Below, piece after piece: positions 44,088 to 52,254 of a stretch of DNA of 64,000 nucleotides (positions are counted from its first letter, which is position 1; every line of letters starts with the position of its first letter). The stretch is from positions 248,001 to 312,000 of the forward strand of contig CANLEM010000003.1 in NCBI GenBank assembly GCA_947489685.1. The letters run 5' to 3'. The stretch is from an uncultured Aquimarina sp. GTDB lineage: Bacteria > Bacteroidota > Bacteroidia > Flavobacteriales > Flavobacteriaceae. A program made the translations under genes and the position numbers. Under the pieces are notes generated by a model. The model was given only the letters and a program-made list of their open reading frames with translations. It ran no database searches and was not told the origin of the DNA.

Positions 44088-44567
44088 TTAAGTTTTTTTC
44101 ATTTGATAATTATCAAAAGTACCGTTGCTATAAAAAATTACAATTCTATCTATTTGATTTTCGGAAGTAGTGGATGCATTTGTTTTTGCAAATGCAGGTA
44201 TACTTTCGGGTTCTTGTTTTATTTCCTCTTTATGCTGAGAAAACAAATCGGTATCATCATCAAGAGTAGATATGGATTTTGGTAGAGAAGGAGATATAGG
44301 GTCAGGACTAGAATTACTTTCTTCGATTTCAACTTTTTCTGATTTAGGAAATGTACCTTTCCCATATAAAAGCCATTGCATATCAACCTCAGTGTAAGCT
44401 TCTGTAATTTTCATTACAAAATCCAAACTAGGTTTATTTCGTCCACTAAGAATATGGGAAATTGAAGAACGACCTACTCCCATGTAATCTGCAAAAGATG
44501 AGGCAGATACACCATAATAATCCATCAATTTCTGTATTCTTTTACCAAAATCTTTACTATTTACCAT
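44088..44567 (-). CDS. XRE/Cro-CI family transcriptional regulator
   Basis: The 159-residue protein has an N-terminal HTH-XRE domain at about residues 7-62: GKRIQKLMDYYGVSASSFAD, then YMGVGRSSISHILSGRNKPS. The recognition helix is within GRSSISHILSG. The family consensus end (VDMQWLLYGKGTFPK) follows. The C-terminal half (about 75-159) is acidic and serine-rich, with no peptidase (LexA-like) motif, so it is not a self-cleaving repressor. The gene starts under an operator site (44559-44574) and faces an array of the same palindrome, which strongly suggests that it binds them and controls itself and the divergent M14 gene. Binding specificity is inference. Confidence 0.9.
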   Translation of the reverse strand: MVNSKDFGKRIQKLMDYYGVSASSFADYMGVGRSSISHILSGRNKPSLDFVMKITEAYTEVDMQWLLYGKGTFPKSEKVEIEESNSSPDPISPSLPKSISTLDDDTDLFSQHKEEIKQEPESIPAFAKTNASTTSENQIDRIVIFYSNGTFDNYQMKKT

Positions 44568-44644
44568 TGTAAACAGGTTTTAGGGTTAAGTTAGGTTACA
44601 AAGGTAAACAAAATTAAAGAAAATATTAGTTTACAAATGTAAAC
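44559..44644. promoter_or_regulatory. XRE operator cluster, regulator side (three sites)
   Basis: Three copies of a 16-bp palindrome, consensus GTTTACNNNNGTAAAC, lie exactly 35 bp apart centre to centre (44566.5, 44601.5, 44636.5). Site A is 44559-44574 (ATTTACCATTGTAAAC) and covers the XRE start codon at 44565-44567. Site B is 44594-44609 (GGTTACAAAGGTAAAC) and contains TACCTTTG on the minus strand, a -7 match at 44599-44606. Site C is 44629-44644 (GTTTACAAATGTAAAC, perfect arms) and overlaps a TTTG that would serve as -33 box for a second -7 match at 44609-44616. Confidence 0.85.
44609..44616 (-). promoter_or_regulatory. -7 promoter element for the XRE gene
   Basis: The minus strand reads TAATTTTG, matching TAnnTTTG. 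A TTTG at 44634-44637 lies 17 bp upstream, close to the normal -33 spacing. The element sits between operator sites B and C, so binding at either would affect it. Confidence 0.55.
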
Positions 44645-44754
44645 CTATCTGATATCATATTATATCTTTTATTTAGATAGTATAGTTTAATATTTTGATT
44701 ATTAATTGCTTAAATACAATTATATATATTAGACAAAATAATTGTTAATAACTA

Positions 44755-44884
44755 GAATACATTTGCAAACTGATATGAATTAAGTGTTTACGAGTGTAAA
44801 CAAACAAGGTAATTACTGTTGTTTACAAATGTAATAGATAGTTATTTACATTTGTAAATCTAATCTCCGTTTACAAGTGTAAAT
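44755..44884. promoter_or_regulatory. XRE operator cluster, carboxypeptidase side (five sites)
   Basis: The sites are: H, degenerate, 44755-44770 (GAATACATTTGCAAAC); D 44786-44801 (GTTTACGAGTGTAAAC, perfect arms); E 44821-44836 (GTTTACAAATGTAATA); F 44844-44859 (ATTTACATTTGTAAAT, perfect arms); G 44869-44884 (GTTTACAAGTGTAAAT). Centres are 31, 35, 23 and 25 bp apart. The last site ends 68 bp before the M14 start. A TACATTTG inside site F (44847-44854) matches TAnnTTTG, and a weaker TAATTTCG lies at 44923-44930. Whether the sites repress or activate the M14 gene depends on which promoter is used. Confidence 0.8.
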
Positions 44885-44952
44885 AATCTTTCTAATTACT
44901 ATGAATACTCATTAAACTATACTAATTTCGTAACCTTCTACTAAGATAAATT

Positions 44953-46110
44953 ATGAATAGTAAGACCTTACACAGTTGGTATAATACATATAAAGAAAAT
45001 TCTTTATCTGGACGTTATATTCATCATGATCATTTAGCTCCCCTTCTTGATACTTTGGCATTAATAATCGAGGTAAAAGAAATAGGAACATCAGAAAATA
45101 ATTTGCCTATTCATTTGATAAAACTTGGTAAAGGCCCTAAAAAGCTTTTGTTATGGTCTCAAATGCATGGTAATGAAAGTACAACCACAAAGGCTTTATT
45201 TGATTTTATTAATCTTCTTAATGATACGGATAATGATACAGCCAAAAGTGTTTTGGAAGGATGTACATTGTTTATAATCCCTATGTTAAGTCCTGATGGA
45301 GCTAAACGATATACTAGGCTTAATTTCAACGAAATAGATCTTAATAGAGATGCGCAAAATAAAACTCAAAAGGAAAGTGTTTTATTGGCTCATCTTATAG
45401 ATGAAATACAACCTGATTTTGCCTTTAACCTACATGGGCAACGTACCATTTTTAGTGCTGGCTTAACGAACCTTCCTGCCACTGTATCCTTTTTGTCTCC
45501 AGCTGGTGATCAGAAACGTTCTGTTACCGAAGATCGTAAGATGGCTATGGAGGTTATATCAAAAATGAATAATACATTACAACAATGTATTCCTAACCAG
45601 GTTGGGCGTTATGATGATGGATTTAATATCAACTGTGTAGGAGATACATTGGCAAATAAAGGTATTCCTACCATATTGTTCGAAGCGGGACATTACGCCA
45701 ATGATTATAGGCGGGAGATTACCAGAGAGTATATTTTCTATGCTTTAGTTACTTCAATAGATTACATCGCCAAAACGGCTATTACAGGAAAAGGGTATGA
45801 AGATTATTTTTTGATTCCCGAAAATGGAAAATGTTTTTATGATATAATTATTAAAGATGTTGTTCTTAATGGAAAGAATGTTGATATAGCCGTTCAATTT
45901 GTAGAAGAGTTGGATATAGATACTATCAAATTCGTACCTAAAATTGTTAAAATTGAGGATTTACAAAAATTTTACGGTCACAGAGAAATTATCGGTGAAA
46001 ATAGGGTTATCCGTAACGAAAACGTTACAGTAGAGATAGTTCCGGGGGTCGAGTTGTTAAAATTTTACTTGGATTCTGAATTATTCTCAATAGAACAGGT
46101 AAAAAGGTGA
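44953..46110 (+). CDS. M14 family zinc carboxypeptidase-like protein
   Basis: The 385-residue protein has the zinc motif HxxE as MHGNES (H72, E75), the DLNRD motif that sets the substrate carboxylate site, and the third ligand in FNLHGQRTIF. The catalytic glutamate is in ILFEAGHYAND. This is an M14 carboxypeptidase/deacylase fold without a signal peptide, so it acts in the cytoplasm. The C-terminal 110 residues form an extra domain. Families with this layout include deacylases of the AspA/AstE kind; I cannot tell peptide from small-molecule substrates. It is divergent from the XRE gene across the operator array and 76 bp before the Lrp gene. Confidence 0.88.
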   Translation: MNSKTLHSWYNTYKENSLSGRYIHHDHLAPLLDTLALIIEVKEIGTSENNLPIHLIKLGKGPKKLLLWSQMHGNESTTTKALFDFINLLNDTDNDTAKSVLEGCTLFIIPMLSPDGAKRYTRLNFNEIDLNRDAQNKTQKESVLLAHLIDEIQPDFAFNLHGQRTIFSAGLTNLPATVSFLSPAGDQKRSVTEDRKMAMEVISKMNNTLQQCIPNQVGRYDDGFNINCVGDTLANKGIPTILFEAGHYANDYRREITREYIFYALVTSIDYIAKTAITGKGYEDYFLIPENGKCFYDIIIKDVVLNGKNVDIAVQFVEELDIDTIKFVPKIVKIEDLQKFYGHREIIGENRVIRNENVTVEIVPGVELLKFYLDSELFSIEQVKR

Positions 46111-46141
46111 AATAAAATGTATGAAAACTGTATTTTTCTGT

Positions 46142-46149
46142 TATTTTTG
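46142..46149 (+). promoter_or_regulatory. -7 promoter element of the Lrp gene
   Basis: TATTTTTG matches TAnnTTTG, 38 bp before the start. No ideal -33 TTTG is visible. Confidence 0.5.
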
Positions 46150-46186
46150 CAATGTAAATAATCGGGAAAAATAATATTTAGTTACT

Positions 46187-46666
46187 ATGGCAAAATTTAA
46201 ATTAGACGAAGTTGATCACCAAATTTTGGATATGTTGATTGAAAACACACGTACTCCATTTACGGATATCGCTAAAAAACTATTGATTTCGGCAGGTACG
46301 GTCCACGTTCGTGTTAAAAAAATGGAAGAGGCCGGTATTATCGAGGGGTCTTCACTAACGCTAGATTATCAGAAATTAGGGTATTCATTTATCGCCTATG
46401 TTGGTATTTATCTTCAAAACACATCGCAAACCAAATTTGTTTTGGAAAGAATTAATGAGATACCTTTTGTAACTGTTGCTCATATCACTACAGGTAAATT
46501 TAATATTTTCTGTAAAGTAAGAGCTAAGGATACCAATCATGCAAAAGAGATCATCTTTAAGTTAGATGATATAGATGGAGTGTACCGTACAGAAACAATG
46601 ATTTCTTTAGAAGAGAGTATTAATGATAAAAAACGCTTAATGCATTCGATTTTTCAGGATATGTAA
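46187..46666 (+). CDS. Lrp/AsnC family transcriptional regulator
   Basis: The 159-residue regulator begins with an HTH (LDEVDHQILDMLIENTRTPF, then TDIAKKLLISAGTVHVRVKK). The AsnC effector domain follows at about 65-145 (FIAYVGIYLQNTSQTKFVLE, VAHITTGKFNIFCKVRAKDT). Lrp-family proteins sense amino acids and form octamers. The M14 gene lies just upstream and PEP carboxylase follows, so a link to nitrogen or amino-acid carbon balance is plausible, but nothing in the sequence proves it. A strong terminator at 46692-46720 separates it from ppc. Confidence 0.92.
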   Translation: MAKFKLDEVDHQILDMLIENTRTPFTDIAKKLLISAGTVHVRVKKMEEAGIIEGSSLTLDYQKLGYSFIAYVGIYLQNTSQTKFVLERINEIPFVTVAHITTGKFNIFCKVRAKDTNHAKEIIFKLDDIDGVYRTETMISLEESINDKKRLMHSIFQDM

Positions 46667-46691
46667 AGGGTCTTTTATTTGATATATAATC

Positions 46692-46720
46692 AACCCTTTA
46701 AGAAAAACTCTTAGAGGGTT
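46692..46720 (+). terminator. Terminator of the Lrp gene
   Basis: A 12-bp stem (AACCCTTTAAGA with its partner, one G-T pair) and a 5-nt loop is followed by a run of seven T to 46725, 25 bp after the stop. Confidence 0.88.
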
Positions 46721-46765
46721 TTTTTATTTTTTATTAACCACAACTAGTATTTACCACCACACAAA

Positions 46766-49351
46766 ATGGCTAGAAAACCAAAAATTGAACGTTTCAATGA
46801 AAACGTTCTGGCAAAGTACCAGATATACAACAGTATATTTATAACATTACCTTTTGACACCATAACCAATACAGGTGTTTTGTTACCTCTTTTTAAAGAA
46901 GTATGTGAAAAAGGATATGATGCACACAAAAACCCAACCGAAATCGTTGAAAGTTTTTTTACGCTCTATCAAGATCACCCTTCAGTTAAAGAAAAGCATG
47001 ATTTATTGTTCAGGTTTATTCAATATATAGAACGTCAAGTTGTATTGTTTGATGCCATTGAAGATGCTGCTTTTCCTGTTGTAAATAATATGGATGGAAG
47101 GGGTACGCTTCGTAGTATCAAAGAAGAAGCTCAGGCAAAAGGACAATTAGAAGAACTTAAGGAATATTTAAGACGTTTTAAAATACGTCCAACCTTAACG
47201 GCTCATCCCACTCAATTTTATCCGGGAACGGTTTTAGGAATAATTCATGATTTGGATAGAGCAATAAGAGGTAATGACTCTTCAAAAATTAAAAAATTAT
47301 TAGCGCAGTTAGGGAAAACGGCTTTTTTCAAGAAAGAGAAACCTACACCTTATGACGAAGCAGTAAGTTTGATTTGGTATTTAGAGAATGTATTTTATCA
47401 TTCTGCAGGAACTATTTATAATTATATCCAGCAAAATATATTTGAAGGTGAAGATCTTGAAAATGATTTGATCAATTTAGGATTTTGGCCTGGCGGAGAT
47501 CGGGATGGAAACCCATTCGTGACTACCGATACTACATTGAAAGTAGCAAAAAGACTTCGAAAAACAGTTTTGATCAATTACTATCGAGATATTCGAAACC
47601 TGAAAAGAAGAATTACATTTGGCAATCTTCAGGATAAAATTACGGTTTTAGAAAATGCATTGTATGATAACTTTTATTATGCGAAAACTGCTGAACCTTT
47701 GTCGATTGATACATTAATGAATGGATTATTAGAGATCAAAAAAGAATTGATCGCGGAGCATCAATCTTTATTTCTGGAAGAACTACAAGATCTGATCAAT
47801 AAAGTCAAGATTTTCGGGTTTCATTTTGCTACACTCGATATTCGACAAGATGCTAGAATACACCACAAGGTATTAACAGATGTGGTGCATAAAACTAATG
47901 AACTGGGCTTAGGAATTTTTCCTGAAAACTATATGTCTTTAACCGAAACAGAGCAGATCGATATACTTACTAAGGTTACTGGTAAATTAGATCCTTCGGT
48001 TTTTGAAGAAGATATTACTCGAGCAACATTAGAATCTGTATATGCGATTAAAACAATCCAGAATAATAATGGAGAACGTGCAGCCAATAGATATATCATT
48101 AGTAACAATGGCGGTGAATTAAATGTCATGGAGACCTTTGCACTGATCAGATTATGTGATTGGGAGTTGCCTACCGTAGATGTAATACCGCTGTTTGAAA
48201 CGGTACCAGATTTGCAAGTTGCACATCAGGTAATGGAAACCTTGTATAGTAACCCAATTTATATGGCACACCTAAAACGTAGGGGAATGAAACAAACTAT
48301 TATGTTAGGTTTCTCAGACGGAACCAAAGATGGAGGGTATTTGATGGCGAATTGGGGAATCTTTAAAGCAAAAGAAGCATTAACCGAAGTGTCACGAAAA
48401 TATGATGTTAAAGTAATATTCTTTGATGGTAGAGGAGGACCTCCGGCCAGAGGAGGAGGAAATACGAATCAATTTTATGCATCTCTTGGACCCACTATAG
48501 AAGATGAAGAAATACAAATAACAGTTCAGGGGCAAACGATCAGTTCTAATTTTGGAACCCTGGATTCATGCCAATATAATCTTGAGCAATTATTGGGAGC
48601 TGGAGTAGAAAATGAGTTAACCAATAATGAAAGCAATCTTTTTTCTGTTGAAAACAAAGGGACCATGGAAGAGTTGGCGGATATTAGCTATAAAACGTAT
48701 GTAGATTTTAAAAACCATCCTAAATTTTTACCCTATTTAGAGCACATGAGTACTTTAAAATATTACGGTAAGGCAAATATTGGTAGTCGTCCATCAAAAA
48801 GAAGTAAAAGTGATACTCTTGATTTTGGAGATTTAAGAGCGATACCATTTGTAGGGAGTTGGAGTCAATTGAAACAAAATGTACCTGGTTTTTATGGGGT
48901 AGGAACGGCTTTAAAAACATTCGAAGATCGAGAAGAGTTTGATAAAGTAATATCCTTGTATAAAGAATCTGCTTTTTTTAGAGCATTGATTGGCAATAGT
49001 ATGATGAGTCTTACAAAGTCGTTTTTTGAGCTAACAGCGTATATGAAAGAAGATTCAGAGTACGGTGCGTTTTGGGATGTAATACATGATGAGTATCTAT
49101 TAACCAAACGATTATTGTTTAAACTAACGGGGTATACCGAGCTTATGCAAAATGAGCAAGCTGGTAAGGCTTCTATAGATATTAGAGAAAATATAGTGTT
49201 ACCGCTATTAACTATACAGCAATATGCTCTTAAGAAAATTCAAGAAATCCATAGGTCCGAAAGTAATGATGCTAAAGATCTAGAAGTGTATGAAAAAATG
49301 GTGACTCGTTCATTATTCGGAAATATAAATGCTAGTCGTAACTCGGCTTAA
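46766..49351 (+). CDS. ppc: Phosphoenolpyruvate carboxylase, divergent flavobacterial form
   Basis: Carboxylates PEP to oxaloacetate to refill the TCA cycle. The 861-residue protein keeps the main catalytic landmarks. These are the histidine H147 in LTAHPTQFYPG, GGDRDGNPFVT, the lysine in GFSDGTKDGGYLMANW, and the glycine loop as DGRGGPPARGGGN. The C-terminal LRAIPFVGSWSQ arginine is also present. It differs from the E. coli pattern in three places: TAHPTQ for TAHPTE, FDGRGG for FHGRGG, and a C-terminus ending SRNSA instead of the RNTG that closes the active site in most PEPCs. I still call it PEPC because the order and spacing of all other motifs agree. It is monocistronic, with a terminator downstream. 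Confidence 0.88.
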   Translation: MARKPKIERFNENVLAKYQIYNSIFITLPFDTITNTGVLLPLFKEVCEKGYDAHKNPTEIVESFFTLYQDHPSVKEKHDLLFRFIQYIERQVVLFDAIEDAAFPVVNNMDGRGTLRSIKEEAQAKGQLEELKEYLRRFKIRPTLTAHPTQFYPGTVLGIIHDLDRAIRGNDSSKIKKLLAQLGKTAFFKKEKPTPYDEAVSLIWYLENVFYHSAGTIYNYIQQNIFEGEDLENDLINLGFWPGGDRDGNPFVTTDTTLKVAKRLRKTVLINYYRDIRNLKRRITFGNLQDKITVLENALYDNFYYAKTAEPLSIDTLMNGLLEIKKELIAEHQSLFLEELQDLINKVKIFGFHFATLDIRQDARIHHKVLTDVVHKTNELGLGIFPENYMSLTETEQIDILTKVTGKLDPSVFEEDITRATLESVYAIKTIQNNNGERAANRYIISNNGGELNVMETFALIRLCDWELPTVDVIPLFETVPDLQVAHQVMETLYSNPIYMAHLKRRGMKQTIMLGFSDGTKDGGYLMANWGIFKAKEALTEVSRKYDVKVIFFDGRGGPPARGGGNTNQFYASLGPTIEDEEIQITVQGQTISSNFGTLDSCQYNLEQLLGAGVENELTNNESNLFSVENKGTMEELADISYKTYVDFKNHPKFLPYLEHMSTLKYYGKANIGSRPSKRSKSDTLDFGDLRAIPFVGSWSQLKQNVPGFYGVGTALKTFEDREEFDKVISLYKESAFFRALIGNSMMSLTKSFFELTAYMKEDSEYGAFWDVIHDEYLLTKRLLFKLTGYTELMQNEQAGKASIDIRENIVLPLLTIQQYALKKIQEIHRSESNDAKDLEVYEKMVTRSLFGNINASRNSA

Positions 49352-49367
49352 ATCATTTTTAATTTAT

Positions 49368-49405
49368 AAAACTCTCCTTTTAAACAACCTTAAAAGGAGA
49401 GTTTT
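49368..49405. terminator. Terminator of ppc, usable from both sides
   Basis: A 16-bp perfect stem with a 6-nt loop (ACAACC) lies 17 bp after the ppc stop. Its outer bases are AAAA and TTTT, so it can also end the convergent kinase gene, which stops at 49460. Confidence 0.85.
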
Positions 49406-49459
49406 TAGTTTTATATATACTTGATTTAGGGTGTTGTTTCTTTATAAACAAGGCCTATT

Positions 49460-51436
49460 CTAAGAAGCCATAGGTAATGTAATATAAAAAGTACTTCCTT
49501 CGCCTGGTTTACTTTCTACTTCGATATCTCCTTTGTTTAAATCGATAAGTTCTTTACAAATTCTTAAACCTAAACCTGTACCGGTTTCTTGATTTGTTCC
49601 ATTGGTTGTAAATGTATCTTCGGCAAACAATTTGTCAACATTAGCGGGGTCAATACCTATTCCGGTGTCTTTAAAACAGATCTGATAATTATCTCCTTTA
49701 ACTTTTGAAAATAGAGTAATTGAATCCCCAGGGTTACAAAATTTTATGGCATTGGCCATTAGGTTTTGAGATACTATAGAAAACATATCTTTATCTGCAT
49801 AGACATGAGTAGGTACTAATTCATTAATTAGTTTAATTCTTTTTTGTTTGGCCTTAGGGTTAAAGAATGCAAACTTACTACTAATCACTTCGGTAATATC
49901 AAAAGAAGTAGGTTTTGCATTTAGTTCTTTCATTTGTGATTTTGACCAATTTAAGAGGTTGGTTAGCATAATTGATGTCTGATGAGTTCGATTAGCTAGT
50001 AATGGTATAATCTCTTGTAATTCAACTGGAGATAAACTATTGTTTTTTAAAAGGTTTAAGCTTCCGTTAAGGCCATGGATTTCATTCTTTAAATCATGAG
50101 AAATAATGGAGAAAAGCTTGTTTTTTACTTGATTTGACTCATTAAGTTGCTTTATGTATCTCTTTCGTTGTTTTCGAGTTTTGATAATTAAAAATAAACA
50201 GATAGATACAAATAATAGAACACCTAATGTGATATAATTATATAATTGATATTTAAATAATTTTTCTTTAGATTTTTGCTCTCTTTTTTCTTGTTCATCG
50301 ATTAATTTAAGCTGCTCCATTTCTGCCTTAAACCTGTTTTCGGCTTGTGTTATTTTTTGATTTGTCTGTACCAAAGAGTTCTTATCAGATAATTTTTGGT
50401 ATTTCTTTTGCCATTCAAAAGCGCTAGCATGTTTTCCTCTTGTAGAATCCAATTTCGCGCTATATTTATAATTGGTCAAAAGAAGCGAAGGAATATTAAT
50501 TTTTTCAAGTGATTCTCTGGATAGAGTAAGCATTTTTTCTGCCTCTTTATAGTTTTTGGTAAGCATGGCTATATATCCTAATTGCTGTTTGGAATTGATT
50601 ACGGATTGATTGCATTTTGATTTAATACCAGCAATCATAGAAGAATCATAGTGTTTTTTTGCTAATTCGTAATCGTTTTTACCTAAAGCTATTTTTGCTA
50701 AAATTTCATATGAAAAAGATGCACTTCTTATATTGTTGTTTTTTTTGCAAGTTGCTAAAGCGGTAGTGACATAACTTTTTGCGCTATCAATCATCTTTTC
50801 ATTAAAATGTAACAAAGCTAAGTTGTTAAGACTTGTGCCTATTTTTGGTAAATTATATTTCTCTTTTATAAAAATAGATTTTTTGTAATACTCTTTGGCT
50901 GGTTTAAAATTACCTAATAGGGCATACGAATTTGCTATATTATTATAGGTTCTAGATAGATTCAAAGTGTCATTTATAAGTATACTATATTTATTAGATT
51001 TTAATAAATAAGTAATGCTTTTTTCAAGATTCCCTAGGTTTTGTTCTACACAAGATTTATTATTGTTTACTAATGCTAACCCTTGTAAAGAGTTAGTTTT
51101 TTTAAAATGTATTTCTGCTTTGTTATAATTCGTAGTTGCTTTAATGAGTTTATCCTTACGAGTATATATGTTGCCTATTTGATTATAGCACTTTCCGATA
51201 CCATTATCATATCCAATTTTTTCCGATATTTTAAGTAGCTTATTTGCATATACTAATCCTAGATCATACTCTTTTTTTACAAACAATTCTTCTACTTTTT
51301 TAGAACCTGTATCGACGATAGTCGAATCTGATAAAGTTGTTATATGGGTTAGAATACTATCCAATTCTTTTTGTTGAGAAAAAGCAGATAGAGATATAAA
51401 GAACAGTAAAAGAAAAAGATGGGGCTTATTTTTCAT
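49460..51436 (-). CDS. TPR-containing sensor histidine kinase
   Basis: The 658-residue kinase has a signal peptide (MKNKPHLFLLLFFISLSAFS) and a periplasmic TPR region (about 40-340) with repeats such as YDNGIGKCYNQIGNIYTRKD and SRTYNNIANSYALLGNF. A coiled-coil stretch and one membrane helix (about 400-420) follow. The HisKA motif has H447 in FSIISHDLKNEIHGLNGS. The ATPase domain has NLMANAIKFCNPGD, DTGIGIDPANVD and GTGLGLRICKEL. Unlike the other TPR kinase in this window it has no receiver domain, and no response regulator gene is adjacent, so it is an orphan. It probably senses an envelope signal. Confidence 0.92.
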   Translation of the reverse strand: MKNKPHLFLLLFFISLSAFSQQKELDSILTHITTLSDSTIVDTGSKKVEELFVKKEYDLGLVYANKLLKISEKIGYDNGIGKCYNQIGNIYTRKDKLIKATTNYNKAEIHFKKTNSLQGLALVNNNKSCVEQNLGNLEKSITYLLKSNKYSILINDTLNLSRTYNNIANSYALLGNFKPAKEYYKKSIFIKEKYNLPKIGTSLNNLALLHFNEKMIDSAKSYVTTALATCKKNNNIRSASFSYEILAKIALGKNDYELAKKHYDSSMIAGIKSKCNQSVINSKQQLGYIAMLTKNYKEAEKMLTLSRESLEKINIPSLLLTNYKYSAKLDSTRGKHASAFEWQKKYQKLSDKNSLVQTNQKITQAENRFKAEMEQLKLIDEQEKREQKSKEKLFKYQLYNYITLGVLLFVSICLFLIIKTRKQRKRYIKQLNESNQVKNKLFSIISHDLKNEIHGLNGSLNLLKNNSLSPVELQEIIPLLANRTHQTSIMLTNLLNWSKSQMKELNAKPTSFDITEVISSKFAFFNPKAKQKRIKLINELVPTHVYADKDMFSIVSQNLMANAIKFCNPGDSITLFSKVKGDNYQICFKDTGIGIDPANVDKLFAEDTFTTNGTNQETGTGLGLRICKELIDLNKGDIEVESKPGEGSTFYITLPMAS

Positions 51437-51739
51437 TTTATTGGAATTATTAGGTGTAAATAAATATGGTTATCTGTATTTTGTTCGCTTTTTAAAAGTT
51501 ATGTTATCAAATGATAAAATGCTAATTATTTATGTAAAATACACAAAATTAACAAATAATAAAAATAATTGAAGTAATTTCCTACAAATATAATATTTTA
51601 TTGTTGAAATTGAATATAAAAATATCCAGTATACCACTTGAGAAATATATCTTTTATAAAAGATACTAAAGTACTGTTAAGAGGTATTTGTAATGGGGTA
51701 AGAATGATTAAATTTCTCCCTCATTTCATTAAAATATCT
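51437..51739. other. Intergenic region between TPR kinase and DinB gene
   Basis: This AT-rich region holds two minus-strand TAnnTTTG matches, TAATTTTG (51544-51551) and TATATTTG (51585-51592), which are possible promoters of the kinase with a long leader. An open frame from a TTG at 51638 runs in phase into the DinB gene but gives a poor N-terminus. No other coding signal is seen. Confidence 0.4.
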
Positions 51740-52252
51740 ATGTTAGCTCAATTAAAAGAAGAAGAATATAATCCTTATTACGGAATATATATAGCCAAAG
51801 CAGAATATACAAATATTGTTGAAGGATTGCAAAACGGTAAAAAAGGATTTGTTGATTTTGTGAAATCTATTCCCGAAGAAAAACTTACCTATGCGTATGC
51901 AAACGATAAATGGACTATTGCAGAGGTTTTACAGCACCTTATTGATACCGAGCGTATATTCACTTATAGAGCATTACGTTTTTCTCGAAAAGATCAAACA
52001 CCTTTAATGGGATTTGATCAGGATAATTACGCACCTAACTCGAATGCAAATCATTACAATGTATCACAGATTCTTGAGGATTTTGAGGCTGTAAGAAATA
52101 GTTCGATTACCTTGTTTAGAAGCTTTACAGATGAAATGTTATGCAATATCGGACAGGCAAGTGGCAGTCCTATGAGTGCTAGAGCCGTAGGGTATATTTT
52201 GGCAGGACACCAAAAGCATCATTTTGAAGTGATTAATGAAAGGTATTTATAA
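51740..52252 (+). CDS. DinB superfamily protein
   Basis: The product is a DinB-like four-helix-bundle protein of about 170 residues. The first metal histidine is in WTIAEVLQHLIDTERIFTYR and the last two are in GYILAGHQKHHFEVINERYL, giving the usual H...HxxxH triad for a divalent metal. DinB proteins are often thiol S-transferases or damage-inducible proteins; the substrate is not known. I choose the ATG at 51740 (MLAQLKEEEYNPY), because the upstream frame starts at a TTG and adds an atypical basic segment. The next gene follows after 2 bp, so the two form an operon. Confidence 0.88.
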   Translation: MLAQLKEEEYNPYYGIYIAKAEYTNIVEGLQNGKKGFVDFVKSIPEEKLTYAYANDKWTIAEVLQHLIDTERIFTYRALRFSRKDQTPLMGFDQDNYAPNSNANHYNVSQILEDFEAVRNSSITLFRSFTDEMLCNIGQASGSPMSARAVGYILAGHQKHHFEVINERYL

Positions 52253-52254
52253 AA

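Noticed and set aside
44559..44884. CRISPR-like repeat array
   Set aside because: The repeats are 16-bp palindromes with uneven spacers of 7-141 bp, some with mismatches. There are no uniform direct repeats and no cas genes, so this is an operator array.
44088..46110. Prophage or toxin-antitoxin locus
   Set aside because: The XRE gene with its operators recalls phage switches and TA systems, but no integrase, structural, lysis or toxin-like gene is near. The neighbour is a metabolic-type M14 enzyme.
51638..51739. TTG start of the DinB gene at 51638
   Set aside because: It adds 34 residues that do not look like DinB. The ATG at 51740 gives the normal family length.
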